Below are positions 19,911-27,996 of a stretch of DNA of 64,000 nucleotides, piece after piece. The notes below the pieces were generated by a model. It had not been told where the DNA came from. It saw only the letters and a program-made list of their open reading frames with translations, and made no database searches. Each line of letters begins with the position of its first letter. Positions within the stretch are counted from its first letter, which is position 1. Where the stretch lies: contig NZ_CP073696.1 in NCBI RefSeq assembly GCF_025264645.1, forward strand, positions 3,534,001 to 3,598,000. Reading direction: 5' to 3'. The stretch comes from Edaphobacter lichenicola. Lineage in GTDB: Bacteria > Acidobacteriota > Terriglobia > Terriglobales > Acidobacteriaceae. The position numbers and the translations under genes are program-made.

Positions 19911-19946
19911 TGTCCATGAGCGGACACGCCTGTTCGCAAATGGACA
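19911..19946. promoter_or_regulatory. Tandem dyad elements upstream of the helicase gene
   Basis: Two similar inverted repeats, TGTCC-N6-GGACA (19911-19926) and TGTTC-N6-GGACA (19931-19946), have centres exactly 20 bases apart, two turns of the helix. They lie about 70-105 bases before the helicase start and also upstream of the divergent exported protein. This is the layout of a cooperative repressor site. Helicases of this family are often damage-inducible, so an SOS-type regulator is one possibility, but the motif is not one I can name. Confidence 0.4.
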
Positions 19947-20015
19947 GTAAATATGCGGGTTTTCGCTAGTTTTCAAGAGGTAAACGCAGGCGTTGACTCG
20001 GAGAGATTAAAATAG

Positions 20016-22853
20016 ATGCTGGAGTGTGTGCGGTTGAGTCAACTTTTAGAAAATATGAATCCACAACAGCAGGAGGGCATCCGATCCGTGGATGGTCCGG
20101 TTCTCCTGCTCGCAGGAGCTGGGTCTGGCAAGACACGAGTAATTACGCACCGCATCGCTTATCTGATTCAAGAGCGAGGCGTGCCGCCGGATTCGATCCT
20201 AGCGGTAACGTTTACGAACAAGGCCGCCAAAGAAATGGCCGAGCGAGTCGATAAAATTCTCGGGCATAGCAGCCTGGCGAAGCCAACGCTCGCCACATTT
20301 CACAGCTTCTGCGTGCGAGTGCTGCGACGAGATATCGAAGCATTGCGAGTCGGTGGTGTGGGGCTCACGCGCACGTTCGCAATCTACGATGAGACCGATC
20401 AGCAGGCAGTTGTGAAACAAGCGTTGAAGCGGCTAGGAATCGACGACAAGTCACTGAAGCCGAGAGTAGCCCTGGGAAGAATCTCGTGGGCGAAGAACCA
20501 CATGATCGATCCGCAAGAATATTTTCTTGCGAGCACGAATCCTATGGAAGAGAAGATCGCGCATATCTTCGAGATCTATAAGAAGGAGCTGTTCAAAGCC
20601 AACGCGTTGGACTTCGATGATCTGCTGCTGGAGACGGTGCGACTGCTGAAGTCTTCGGGCGAGACCAGAGAAAAATACAACAAACGTTACAAATATCTGC
20701 TGATCGATGAGTACCAGGATACCAACCGGCCGCAATACGAATTGATGAAGCTGTTGGCAGGAGCTGATGCCAACGTTTGCGTCGTAGGTGATGAGGATCA
20801 GTCGATCTATAGTTGGCGCGGCGCGGACATTAAGAACATTCTTGAGTTCGAAAAAGACTTCCCTGAAACGAAGACGATTCGTCTGGAACAGAACTATCGC
20901 TCGACGCAGATCATTCTGGAGGGCGCTGGCGCGGTAGTGTCGCAAAATACGCAGCGCAAAGGGAAAAATCTTTTTACGACCCGGGAAGGCGGAAGCCTGA
21001 TCGGATATTACGAAGCCCCCGATGGCGAAAATGAGGCTTTGTTTATCGCCGACCGGGTGCAGCGATACCTTCGCGAGGCTGGAGAACAGACGGATCTGCC
21101 TCGATGTGCCGTGTTATACCGAACCAACTCTCAGTCTCGGTTGGTGGAAGAGGCGCTGCGACGGTATCAGATTCAATACCACATGGTGGGAGGCTTCAGT
21201 TTCTATGATCGTGCTGAGGTCAAAGACATTCTGAGCTATCTAAAGCTGGTGCAAAATGTCCACGATTCTGTTGCACTCAGCAGAGTCGTGAACTCCCCAC
21301 CTCGTGGCATCGGTAAAACGACGATGGAAACGCTGGAACGAATGGCGCTGTCGAGTGGCATGAGCACGTGGGATGCGATTGGTCGCGCCATTGAAGATAA
21401 GCTATTGCAGCCGCGAGCTCTACAGGCGTTGATCGGATTCAAGCGGTTAATAGAGGACGCCCGGGCGATGCTGGGACCGGGGTTCGCGGAGAAGCTGACA
21501 AGTGATCTTGTTGGCCCCGAAGACGATGCCCTCTCGTCCGACTTTGCGGGAGATGCAGAAGCGGATGTGTCGTTCGGATTTGGTGAACAGAGTGCTGCCA
21601 CTCAAGAAGAAGAGGACGCGGGCGCAGATACTTCGTTCGACACAAGCTTCAACTTTGGTTTTGACTTCGGCCCAAGCGAGGAGATCTCCACAATCGCGGC
21701 CGAAAATGCGTTTGACTCGGATGAGGCCCACGGTATTGATGCATCAGGTTTCAATCCATTTGCTCCCGTTGTGTTGAAGCGATCCGCCGGTTCGACGATA
21801 GAGAGGGCTTCCGAGATCAAAATGACAGAGGAGAAGCCTGCTTTTCGCAAGCCAGGAGATGCGGCTACATTGCCGGAGCTGATCAAATTTTTGAATGATC
21901 GAAGCGGTTATATCCGGGCGCTTGAAGAGGAAGCTACGCCGGAGTCGTTTTCGCGCATCGAAAACCTCAAAGAACTCGCCAATGCGGCTCAAGATGCTCA
22001 AGAGCGGGGGGAGACACTGCATGAGTTTCTCGACCACGCAGCGTTGGTGAGCGACGCTGACAGCTACAGCGAAGAAGCCCGAGTGACGCTGATGACACTC
22101 CACGCAGCCAAGGGGCTGGAATTTCCACTGGTGTTTCTGACAGGCATGGAAGAGGGGTTGTTTCCGCATTCGCGCACGTTGACCGATCCTATTGGGCTCG
22201 AAGAGGAACGGAGACTCTGTTATGTCGGGATGACGCGGGCGATGGATACACTCGTCATGACACGGGCCAGGTACCGGCGAAGGTATGGTAGCGATATGCC
22301 GGAGTCAAGCATCGCTTCGCGGTTTTTAGAAGAAGTGCCCAGTCGATTGGTGGAGGACCTTGGAAGCCCTCAGGCACGACCTCAGTTTTCCGGGTCGGAG
22401 TATGGTTTGGGCTACAGTGGCGCTTATGCGACACCGTATCCCAAGGCGAACCGGTTTAGTCGCACGAACGCCGAGGAGGGCGAACGGCACTATAGCTACG
22501 AGGACGAGGACCAAAGTGGAGAGCGTGGCCCGAAGCGGCCTTCAGGGATGCCCGGAGTTAATAATCGAGCCGGATACACGGGTAAGACGGCAGCTCCCGG
22601 GCAGTCAATGGACAATATTGCCAGCTTCTTTGCTGCGAGAGGGCAGAAGATCTCGCGTCCTAAGCTGGAGATCCCCGAACAGACTGGAAAAACAGGGCTG
22701 AGGCAGGGTTCCCGGGTCAGACACCCGAAGTATGGTGAAGGAACCGTGTTTCGTCGCGAAGGCGATGGGGATGACGCGAAGATTACAGTACAATTTCAAC
22801 AGCACGGCGTGAAGAAGCTGGTGGAGAAGTTTGCCCAGCTGGAACGCCTCTAA
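20016..22853 (+). CDS. pcrA: ATP-dependent DNA helicase, PcrA/UvrD type
   Basis: 945 residues. A superfamily 1 helicase that unwinds DNA 3'-5' in repair and at stalled transcription. Seen: Q motif NPQQQEGI, Walker A AGAGSGKTR, motif Ia TFTNKAAKEM, DEYQDTN, GDEDQSIYSWRGAD, LEQNYRS, motif V VTLMTLHAAKGLEFP and motif VI ERRLCYVGMTRA. The C-terminus (GSRVRHPKYGEGTV to KKLVEKFAQLERL) matches the small domain by which PcrA contacts RNA polymerase. It is about 200 residues longer than usual: an acidic, Phe/Gly-rich insertion spans about residues 505-610 within the second helicase half, and a disordered linker precedes the C-terminal domain. A gene for a basic 51-residue protein follows. Confidence 0.95.
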   Translation: MLECVRLSQLLENMNPQQQEGIRSVDGPVLLLAGAGSGKTRVITHRIAYLIQERGVPPDSILAVTFTNKAAKEMAERVDKILGHSSLAKPTLATFHSFCVRVLRRDIEALRVGGVGLTRTFAIYDETDQQAVVKQALKRLGIDDKSLKPRVALGRISWAKNHMIDPQEYFLASTNPMEEKIAHIFEIYKKELFKANALDFDDLLLETVRLLKSSGETREKYNKRYKYLLIDEYQDTNRPQYELMKLLAGADANVCVVGDEDQSIYSWRGADIKNILEFEKDFPETKTIRLEQNYRSTQIILEGAGAVVSQNTQRKGKNLFTTREGGSLIGYYEAPDGENEALFIADRVQRYLREAGEQTDLPRCAVLYRTNSQSRLVEEALRRYQIQYHMVGGFSFYDRAEVKDILSYLKLVQNVHDSVALSRVVNSPPRGIGKTTMETLERMALSSGMSTWDAIGRAIEDKLLQPRALQALIGFKRLIEDARAMLGPGFAEKLTSDLVGPEDDALSSDFAGDAEADVSFGFGEQSAATQEEEDAGADTSFDTSFNFGFDFGPSEEISTIAAENAFDSDEAHGIDASGFNPFAPVVLKRSAGSTIERASEIKMTEEKPAFRKPGDAATLPELIKFLNDRSGYIRALEEEATPESFSRIENLKELANAAQDAQERGETLHEFLDHAALVSDADSYSEEARVTLMTLHAAKGLEFPLVFLTGMEEGLFPHSRTLTDPIGLEEERRLCYVGMTRAMDTLVMTRARYRRRYGSDMPESSIASRFLEEVPSRLVEDLGSPQARPQFSGSEYGLGYSGAYATPYPKANRFSRTNAEEGERHYSYEDEDQSGERGPKRPSGMPGVNNRAGYTGKTAAPGQSMDNIASFFAARGQKISRPKLEIPEQTGKTGLRQGSRVRHPKYGEGTVFRREGDGDDAKITVQFQQHGVKKLVEKFAQLERL

Positions 22854-22894
22854 AGTTCTGAAAATCGAAGTTATAGAAAGATTGGCACCGATAC

Positions 22895-23050
22895 ATGGCA
22901 AATACCAAGAGCATCACCGACACACAGGAGCGCAAGAAGGTAAAGCGCGCAGCACGTAAGGCAGCAGCACCGAAGGGCCCACGCACGGGCGCTCGTGGCG
23001 AGAACAAGCAGAAGGTCAAGAAGGCAGCGCGCGGACAGAGCAAGCGGTAA
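22895..23050 (+). CDS. 51-residue highly basic protein
   Basis: ATG at 22895 to TAA at 23048-23050, beginning 41 bases after the helicase stop. Translated by eye: it starts MANTKSITDTQERKKVKRAA and continues with Ala/Lys/Arg blocks (RKAAAPKGPRTGARG, KQKVKKAARGQSKR). Seventeen of 51 residues are Lys or Arg, with no hydrophobic core, so it is likely unstructured and nucleic-acid-binding, like the tails of histone H1-like or ribosome-associated proteins. No family is recognised. Its fixed place behind the helicase suggests co-transcription. Confidence 0.6.
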   Translation: MANTKSITDTQERKKVKRAARKAAAPKGPRTGARGENKQKVKKAARGQSKR

Positions 23051-23061
23051 CTAATCTCTAC

Positions 23062-23100
23062 AGCAAGGGCGCTGGATTCTGTTGCCGTGCGGCCCTTGCT
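23062..23100 (+). promoter_or_regulatory. Hairpin abutting the ribosome binding site of the permease
   Basis: A perfect 9-bp stem (AGCAAGGGC 23062-23070 with GCCCTTGCT 23092-23100) with a 21-base loop ends one base before the GGGAG and start codon of the permease gene. No T-run follows, so it is not a classical terminator; it could limit read-through or translation. Confidence 0.4.
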
Positions 23101-23108
23101 GGGAGATG

Positions 23109-24734
23109 ATGTCTTCTGAAATCGCATTGTGTAGTCGGAAACGCCCCCGCACCAATTCTTTGCAAGCAGGAGCGAGCGCGCTGGCCAGGCAAATCTTTGC
23201 AACTAAGTCGATCGACAAGCTGATCTCTGAATCGGAGCTGCCGGAGAACGCGTTGAAAAAGACGCTTGGCCCGGTCTCGCTTACTGCGCTGGGCATCGGC
23301 GCAGTCATTGGTTCAGGCATCTTTACGGTCATTGGCGTGGCGATCGGCGGCAACCCAGCGGCGATGGCCTCGTTTGGGGATTCACCGGTCATCGATCTTC
23401 TGTTGCACCACGGTGCGATTGCTGGACGTCCGGGTGCCGGTCCGGCGCTCGCAATCTCGCTGGTGCTGGTCGCGATCGTGTGCGCGCTGACTGGCCTCTG
23501 TTATGCAGAGCTCGCGTCTATGATCCCGATTGCGGGCTCGGCGTACACGTACACCTATGCGACCCTCGGAGAGTTGATTGCCTGGGTGATCGGCTGGGAT
23601 CTCATCCTTGAGTATGCGTTCAGCAACATGAGTGTGAGCGTTGGCTTTGCGGCCCATGTGGTTGCCTTGCTGGACTGGATCGGGGTGCCGCTTTCACCGA
23701 AGTGGCTCTCACCCGCTTATCTGCCACTCGGATTGCAAGATCTCCAGGGTAAGGATATCTACGCCACAGGCTGGCACGCAGGATTCAATATCCCTGCGTT
23801 CTTGATCGTGCTGCTACTTACGGTCGTGCTAGTGCGAGGGATACGCGAGTCGGCACGGACCAACAACATCATGGTCCTGGTGAAGATCGCTGCGATCCTG
23901 CTGTTCGTGTTCTTCGGTCTCAGCTTCATACATCCGTCAAACTATCACCCCTTCTCTCCGAACGGTTGGAGTGGTGTGCTGGCCGGCGGATCGATCATCT
24001 TCTTCACCTATATCGGATTCGACTCGGTCTCTACCGCGAGCGAAGAGTGCAGGCAACCGCGACGCGATGTGCCGATCGGAATCCTCGCGACCCTGATTGT
24101 CTGCACGCTGTTGTATATCGGCGTTGCGATCGTGCTGACCGGGATCGTTCCCTGGCAGTCAGTTGCAGGCGATGCTGCTCCGGTCGTCAACGCGCTGAAG
24201 CGGGTCGCGCTTACGCCCGACGGACACAAGCTGCATTGGGTGCAACTCGCCGTGCTCATTGGGGCGCTGGTAGGGATGATCTCGTCGATCCTGGTGTTTC
24301 AGCTGGGACAGGCTCGAGTCTGGTTTGCCATGTCTCGGGACCGCTTGTTGCCCGATGTCTTCAGCAGAGTACATCCTCGGTTTCGGACGCCGGCGTTTGC
24401 GACGTGGGTTGCTGGCTTTCTAGTGGCGATTCCTGCGGGGCTGTTCGACGTTGGGACGTTTGCGGAGATGTCCAACATCGGGACTCTCTTCGCCTTCGTT
24501 CTGGTGTCGATTGGCGTGATCGTGCTGCGATACAAGGAGCCCGAACGGCATCGCGGGTTCCGCGTTCCGTTTGGACCGGTGATTCCGGTGCTCAGCGTGC
24601 TGTTCTGCGTGCTGCTGATGGCTGGATTGCCGACGAAGACATGGCTGAGGTTCTTCGTGTGGCTGATCATCGGGTTGTTCGTTTATGTCCTTTACAGCCG
24701 GAAGCGTAGTGAGTTTTATACGCCGAAAGCCTAG
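23109..24734 (+). CDS. APC superfamily amino-acid permease (cationic amino-acid transporter type)
   Basis: 541 residues from the ATG at 23109 (two adjacent ATG codons at 23106 and 23109 follow GGGAG). Around 12 to 14 membrane segments. The first segment has the substrate-binding loop GIGAVIGSGIFTVIGVAIGG, segment 6 has GGSIIFFTYIGFDSVSTASEE, and the inner loops carry RNP-like basic residues (ECRQPRRDVPIGI), all typical of the CAT/YfnA subgroup. It imports amino acids by proton symport or exchange. A soluble N-terminus of about 50 residues precedes the first segment. The deaminase gene follows 9 bases later, suggesting an operon. Confidence 0.9.
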   Translation: MSSEIALCSRKRPRTNSLQAGASALARQIFATKSIDKLISESELPENALKKTLGPVSLTALGIGAVIGSGIFTVIGVAIGGNPAAMASFGDSPVIDLLLHHGAIAGRPGAGPALAISLVLVAIVCALTGLCYAELASMIPIAGSAYTYTYATLGELIAWVIGWDLILEYAFSNMSVSVGFAAHVVALLDWIGVPLSPKWLSPAYLPLGLQDLQGKDIYATGWHAGFNIPAFLIVLLLTVVLVRGIRESARTNNIMVLVKIAAILLFVFFGLSFIHPSNYHPFSPNGWSGVLAGGSIIFFTYIGFDSVSTASEECRQPRRDVPIGILATLIVCTLLYIGVAIVLTGIVPWQSVAGDAAPVVNALKRVALTPDGHKLHWVQLAVLIGALVGMISSILVFQLGQARVWFAMSRDRLLPDVFSRVHPRFRTPAFATWVAGFLVAIPAGLFDVGTFAEMSNIGTLFAFVLVSIGVIVLRYKEPERHRGFRVPFGPVIPVLSVLFCVLLMAGLPTKTWLRFFVWLIIGLFVYVLYSRKRSEFYTPKA

Positions 24735-24743
24735 GATAGACAG

Positions 24744-25784
24744 ATGGCTCAAAAGCAGACGAAGCAAGAGGTTGAGATTGACGTCGTTGAGTGGCTGCGC
24801 AAGCTGCCGAAGGTCGAGTTGCATCTGCATCTCGAAGGTACGATTCAACTTGATACTCTGCTGGAGTTGAGCAAACGGCACGATCCAGAGCCGCTGACCG
24901 CTGAAGCGGCGAAGAAGCTATATATCTACGAAAATTTTCTTGGATTCATGGACTCGTTCAAGGCGGTTTCGGCGCGGTTGAAGGGGCCGGACGACTATGA
25001 ATTGATTACGTACAACATGATTCGGGACCTGGCGGCCCAGGGTGTGTTGCACGCTGAGGTGTATATCTCGTTCGGGATTATCTATTACTGGAAGAATGAA
25101 GAGGTAGAGCCGTACGTCGAGGCGATCGAGCGGGGCCGGGTGAGGGGCGAGAGGGATTTTGGAACCACCATCTATTGGTTGATCGACGCGGTGCGGCACT
25201 TCGGGGCGGAGGAAGCTGCGAAGGTGTTCCGGAAGGCGGTGGTGATGCGGGAGCTTTATCCGAGCATTATCGGGATCGGGATCGGCGGGGATGAGGCGCG
25301 TGGAAGCGCGGATCTGTTTCGGGAGTCGTATGCGGAGGCGAAGGCTGCCGGACTGCGGCTGACGGCTCATGCGGGCGAGACGATCGGTCCGGAGAGCATC
25401 TGGGCGGCGATCAACATCGGAGCGGAGCGCGTGGGCCACGCCCTCTCGGCGCAGGACGATGCTGAGCTGCTGGAGATACTGGCGGAGAGGCAGATTCCGC
25501 TGGAGCTGAACGTTACCAGCAACATACGGACGGGATGCTGTAAGAGCTTTGACGAGCATCCGGTGAAGCATTACTTCGAATCGGGACTGATGGTGACGAT
25601 CAACTCCGACGATCCACCGATGTTCGGGAGCAATCTGCTGGAGGAGTACGTACTTGTCCAGAAGCAGTTCGAGTTTTCGCTGGAGCAGATGCGGGAGCTT
25701 GCCGCTAATGCCGTGGAGGCGAGTTTTCTGCCGCCCGAGCGGAAGCTGGATCTCCTGCGGCGCGTTGAGCAGTACGGCTACTAA
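24744..25784 (+). CDS. Adenosine deaminase family enzyme
   Basis: 346 residues. Metal-dependent purine deaminase fold with all ligands: HLHLEG (His27, His29), AHAGE (His209, Glu212), GHAL (His232) and INSDDPPMFG (Asp289, Asp290). It hydrolytically removes the 6-amino group of a purine compound. The final motif NSDDP rather than NTDDP, and LNVTSNIRTGCC in place of the usual CPLSN, point away from classical adenosine deaminase toward adenine deaminase-like or aminodeoxyfutalosine deaminase-like subgroups, so the substrate is open. It lies 9 bases after the permease gene. Confidence 0.87.
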   Translation: MAQKQTKQEVEIDVVEWLRKLPKVELHLHLEGTIQLDTLLELSKRHDPEPLTAEAAKKLYIYENFLGFMDSFKAVSARLKGPDDYELITYNMIRDLAAQGVLHAEVYISFGIIYYWKNEEVEPYVEAIERGRVRGERDFGTTIYWLIDAVRHFGAEEAAKVFRKAVVMRELYPSIIGIGIGGDEARGSADLFRESYAEAKAAGLRLTAHAGETIGPESIWAAINIGAERVGHALSAQDDAELLEILAERQIPLELNVTSNIRTGCCKSFDEHPVKHYFESGLMVTINSDDPPMFGSNLLEEYVLVQKQFEFSLEQMRELAANAVEASFLPPERKLDLLRRVEQYGY

Positions 25785-25939
25785 TCTCGGAGGGGGTCCC
25801 CCCCCCCATACCTCATCCTAAACCATTCTGAATGAGCAACTTACTTAATTGACGACTTTCAAATATGTCATTCTAAATGGCTTACAGCTAAATATGTCCA
25901 ACCAAACGAGTTACTCCTTATCGATGCCTCCCAAACGTG

Positions 25940-25965
25940 AAAAGCCCCGGTCTCCCGAGGCTTTT
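25940..25965 (+). terminator. Bidirectional terminator after the deaminase gene
   Basis: AAAAGCC-CCGG-TCTC-CCGA-GGCTTTT: a GC stem flanked by A-run and T-run on both sides, so it can work in either direction. It lies about 155 bases beyond the deaminase stop. Confidence 0.8.
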
Positions 25966-26178
25966 CCAAATGTTCTATCTCTAGTATAGCTGGCGGTTCG
26001 TAACTCATACGCCACGCGAATGTGCAGGATTGACGCGGGGATTTGCGTTTTTGGGGCTTGACAGAGGTTTTTCGGGCTAAAGTCCTACGTATTATTTATC
26101 GGTCTTGCAGATATCGGTTTCGCGGTTGTCCCGGCATGGCCAGCTGCTCGCTCATGGATAGTGAGCAGCGAGACGCTC

Positions 26179-26240
26179 AAAAAAGATCGGGACGCCAGCC
26201 ATTCGTGAGTCGATCACGAAGGCCAGCGTCCCGAGAGTGC
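26179..26240 (-). terminator. Long rho-independent terminator of the secreted protein gene
   Basis: Read on the minus strand: a long, slightly imperfect stem (TCGGGACGC with GCGTCCCGA, extended inward by TTCGTGA with TCACGAA) is followed by TCTTTTTTGAGCG. It lies 16 bases after the stop at 26256. Confidence 0.88.
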
Positions 26241-26255
26241 GGTGATTACGGTGTC

Positions 26256-27830
26256 TTAAGGGACAGCCACCGAGATCTCGTTTGAGCTGACGCTTTCTAC
26301 ACCACTCTGGTCAACGCTCTTAACGAGGTAGTTATAGGTGTTGCCCCCTACGACCGCGGTATCAACGTAGGTCGTCTTCGTATCGATTCCCGAATTGATC
26401 AGTTGGAAGGCTCCACTGCCCAGCGCCCGATAGATGTTATAGCCAGCAACCGGATCGGATGAGCTCGCCGGTGCATTCCAGCTCAGATTGACCTCTTCGG
26501 CTGTCGCCGTGCCGGTGCCGCTGAGAGCCACGACCGCCGAGCTACCTGTCGTCGAGTTACTGTTGATGGTGAGCGAGCCGGCGGCTGATCCAGCTGTGGT
26601 GGGATCGAATTGAACCTTCACGGCCAACGTTTGATTTGGGTTCAAGGTCGCCGGGAACGAGCCGCCGACGATACTGAAGCCCGTACCGCTGATCGCAGCC
26701 GAGTTCACGGTCACCGCAGAGGTACCGGTGGAGGTGAGGGTCACCGAACCGGTGGTCGCCGTCTTGAGAGCGACACTGCCTAAGTTGAGTGAGGTGGGAC
26801 TGACCGTAAGTTGAGGAGTGGCGGCAGTACCTGTACCGCTCAGAGATACGACCGTTGAGCTGCCGGTGGTCGAATTGCTGCCAATGGTGAGCGCGCCAGT
26901 CGCCGACCCGGATGCGGTGGGCTTGAACTGAAGCTGCAGGGTCATCGATGAGTTTGGATTCAGTGTCGTCGGTAAGGTTCCTGCAACGAGGCTAAAGCCT
27001 GTGCCGCTGACTGCAGCCGAGTTCACCGTCAAAGGAGAGGAGCCCGAGGAGGTCAAGGTCACAGTACCTGTCGTTGAGGAGTTGACAGCGATGCTGCCGA
27101 AGTTCAGCGTTGAGGAGCTGACCGTAAGTTGGGGGCTGGCGGCAGTGGCTTGTCCCGAGTACACGACATCGACCCAGAAGTTCGACGATTCGTAGTTGCC
27201 ATTCGGGAAGTTGCTCTTTGAGGAGTGAATATAGACGCCGTTCCCGCCGCTGACACCATTCTGCAGCGCGTGGAGGGGAGCATTATTAACCCCCGCGTTC
27301 GCGAAGTACTTTATGTCCATGGAAAAATGACCTGCAGGCGCCCAGTAGGAGGCAACATAGACCGTGTTTGCGGTCACACGGACGGGTGTGGAGAAGTTTA
27401 CCTGTTGCCAACCGGATGCGGTTTCGTTGGTAAACGTGGCGCTTTGCAAGAGTACCCCGGATGCAGTCCAAAGATGCGCAACGTGGGTGCCTGTGTTTGT
27501 GCTTGCTTTATAGAAACGCAATCCAGTGATGTAGCCGGTTGTGTCGGTGGTGAACTTCACGCCAAGCTCGGTTGGCGCGGGATTACCGTGGTCGATCGTC
27601 CCAGGCGTCGATGATGCCGGGAAGATTGTGATCTGCGCATGGGCGGAGGCGGAGAACATCACGCCACAGGCCAGAATCAGAAGAGCACTAAGCGCTTTGC
27701 CGAGAAGGGGGTGTCTCTTTGCAGGCCAGAGGCGCTGAGGATTTCGTATAGAAGAGGAGATGGGGAGGTTGAGAGCTAAGGTCGATACAAAACGATCAGC
27801 GAATGTGGAGAAAGTATTGCTATAGGGCAC
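26256..27830 (-). CDS. Secreted DUF4082/choice-of-anchor D/fibronectin III protein (copy 1)
   Basis: 524 residues from a GTG at 27830, chosen because AAGAGGTA precedes it and because the paralogue at 27997-29574 starts at the same aligned GTG. A long signal sequence ends in SASAHA. Then follow a DUF4082-like beta domain (HGNPAPTELGVKFTTDTTGYITGLRFYK to SNFWVDVVY), two choice-of-anchor D Ig-like repeats of about 100 residues (LTVSSSTLNFGSIAVNSSTTG, LTVSPTSLNLGSVALKTATTG) and a C-terminal fibronectin type III domain (SWNAPASSSDPVAGYNIYRA). The domains indicate an exported or surface carbohydrate-binding or adhesion protein. No enzyme domain is present. Confidence 0.88.
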   Translation of the reverse strand: MPYSNTFSTFADRFVSTLALNLPISSSIRNPQRLWPAKRHPLLGKALSALLILACGVMFSASAHAQITIFPASSTPGTIDHGNPAPTELGVKFTTDTTGYITGLRFYKASTNTGTHVAHLWTASGVLLQSATFTNETASGWQQVNFSTPVRVTANTVYVASYWAPAGHFSMDIKYFANAGVNNAPLHALQNGVSGGNGVYIHSSKSNFPNGNYESSNFWVDVVYSGQATAASPQLTVSSSTLNFGSIAVNSSTTGTVTLTSSGSSPLTVNSAAVSGTGFSLVAGTLPTTLNPNSSMTLQLQFKPTASGSATGALTIGSNSTTGSSTVVSLSGTGTAATPQLTVSPTSLNLGSVALKTATTGSVTLTSTGTSAVTVNSAAISGTGFSIVGGSFPATLNPNQTLAVKVQFDPTTAGSAAGSLTINSNSTTGSSAVVALSGTGTATAEEVNLSWNAPASSSDPVAGYNIYRALGSGAFQLINSGIDTKTTYVDTAVVGGNTYNYLVKSVDQSGVESVSSNEISVAVP

Positions 27831-27859
27831 CCGGTACCTCTTGAATTGAATAAAATTTG

Positions 27860-27996
27860 CGTGGTTCGTGGTTTCATACGAGTTCAGCTGAAACGTTGTA
27901 GTTGGCAAAACCAAGCAAAGGTTCCCCATGACCCGGGCTCTATTGAGCCCGGGTTGGCTTTCGTTTGATTGGCTATGCAGTTCTCGAGAGATTAAC
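27860..27996 (-). promoter_or_regulatory. Structured leader of secreted protein copy 1 (leader L1)
   Basis: On the minus strand: AAACGAAAGCC, a 9-bp GC hairpin (CCCGGGCTC/GAGCCCGGG, plus-strand 27931-27954), CATGG, then a second hairpin (AACC/GGTT), ACGT and CGTATGAA. The same order of conserved blocks with different stem sequences occurs upstream of copy 2 at about 29766-29904, so the stems covary. No T-run follows the first hairpin. I do not recognise it as a known riboswitch. Confidence 0.55.

Larger units (their letters stand above)
25785..26255. other. Intergenic region with a C-run and two terminators
   Basis: 471 bases between convergent genes. Just after the deaminase stop there is a G5-T-C10 tract (about 25792-25809), which could fold back on itself. 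Two terminator hairpins are annotated separately. I see no supported gene in the rest. Confidence 0.5.
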
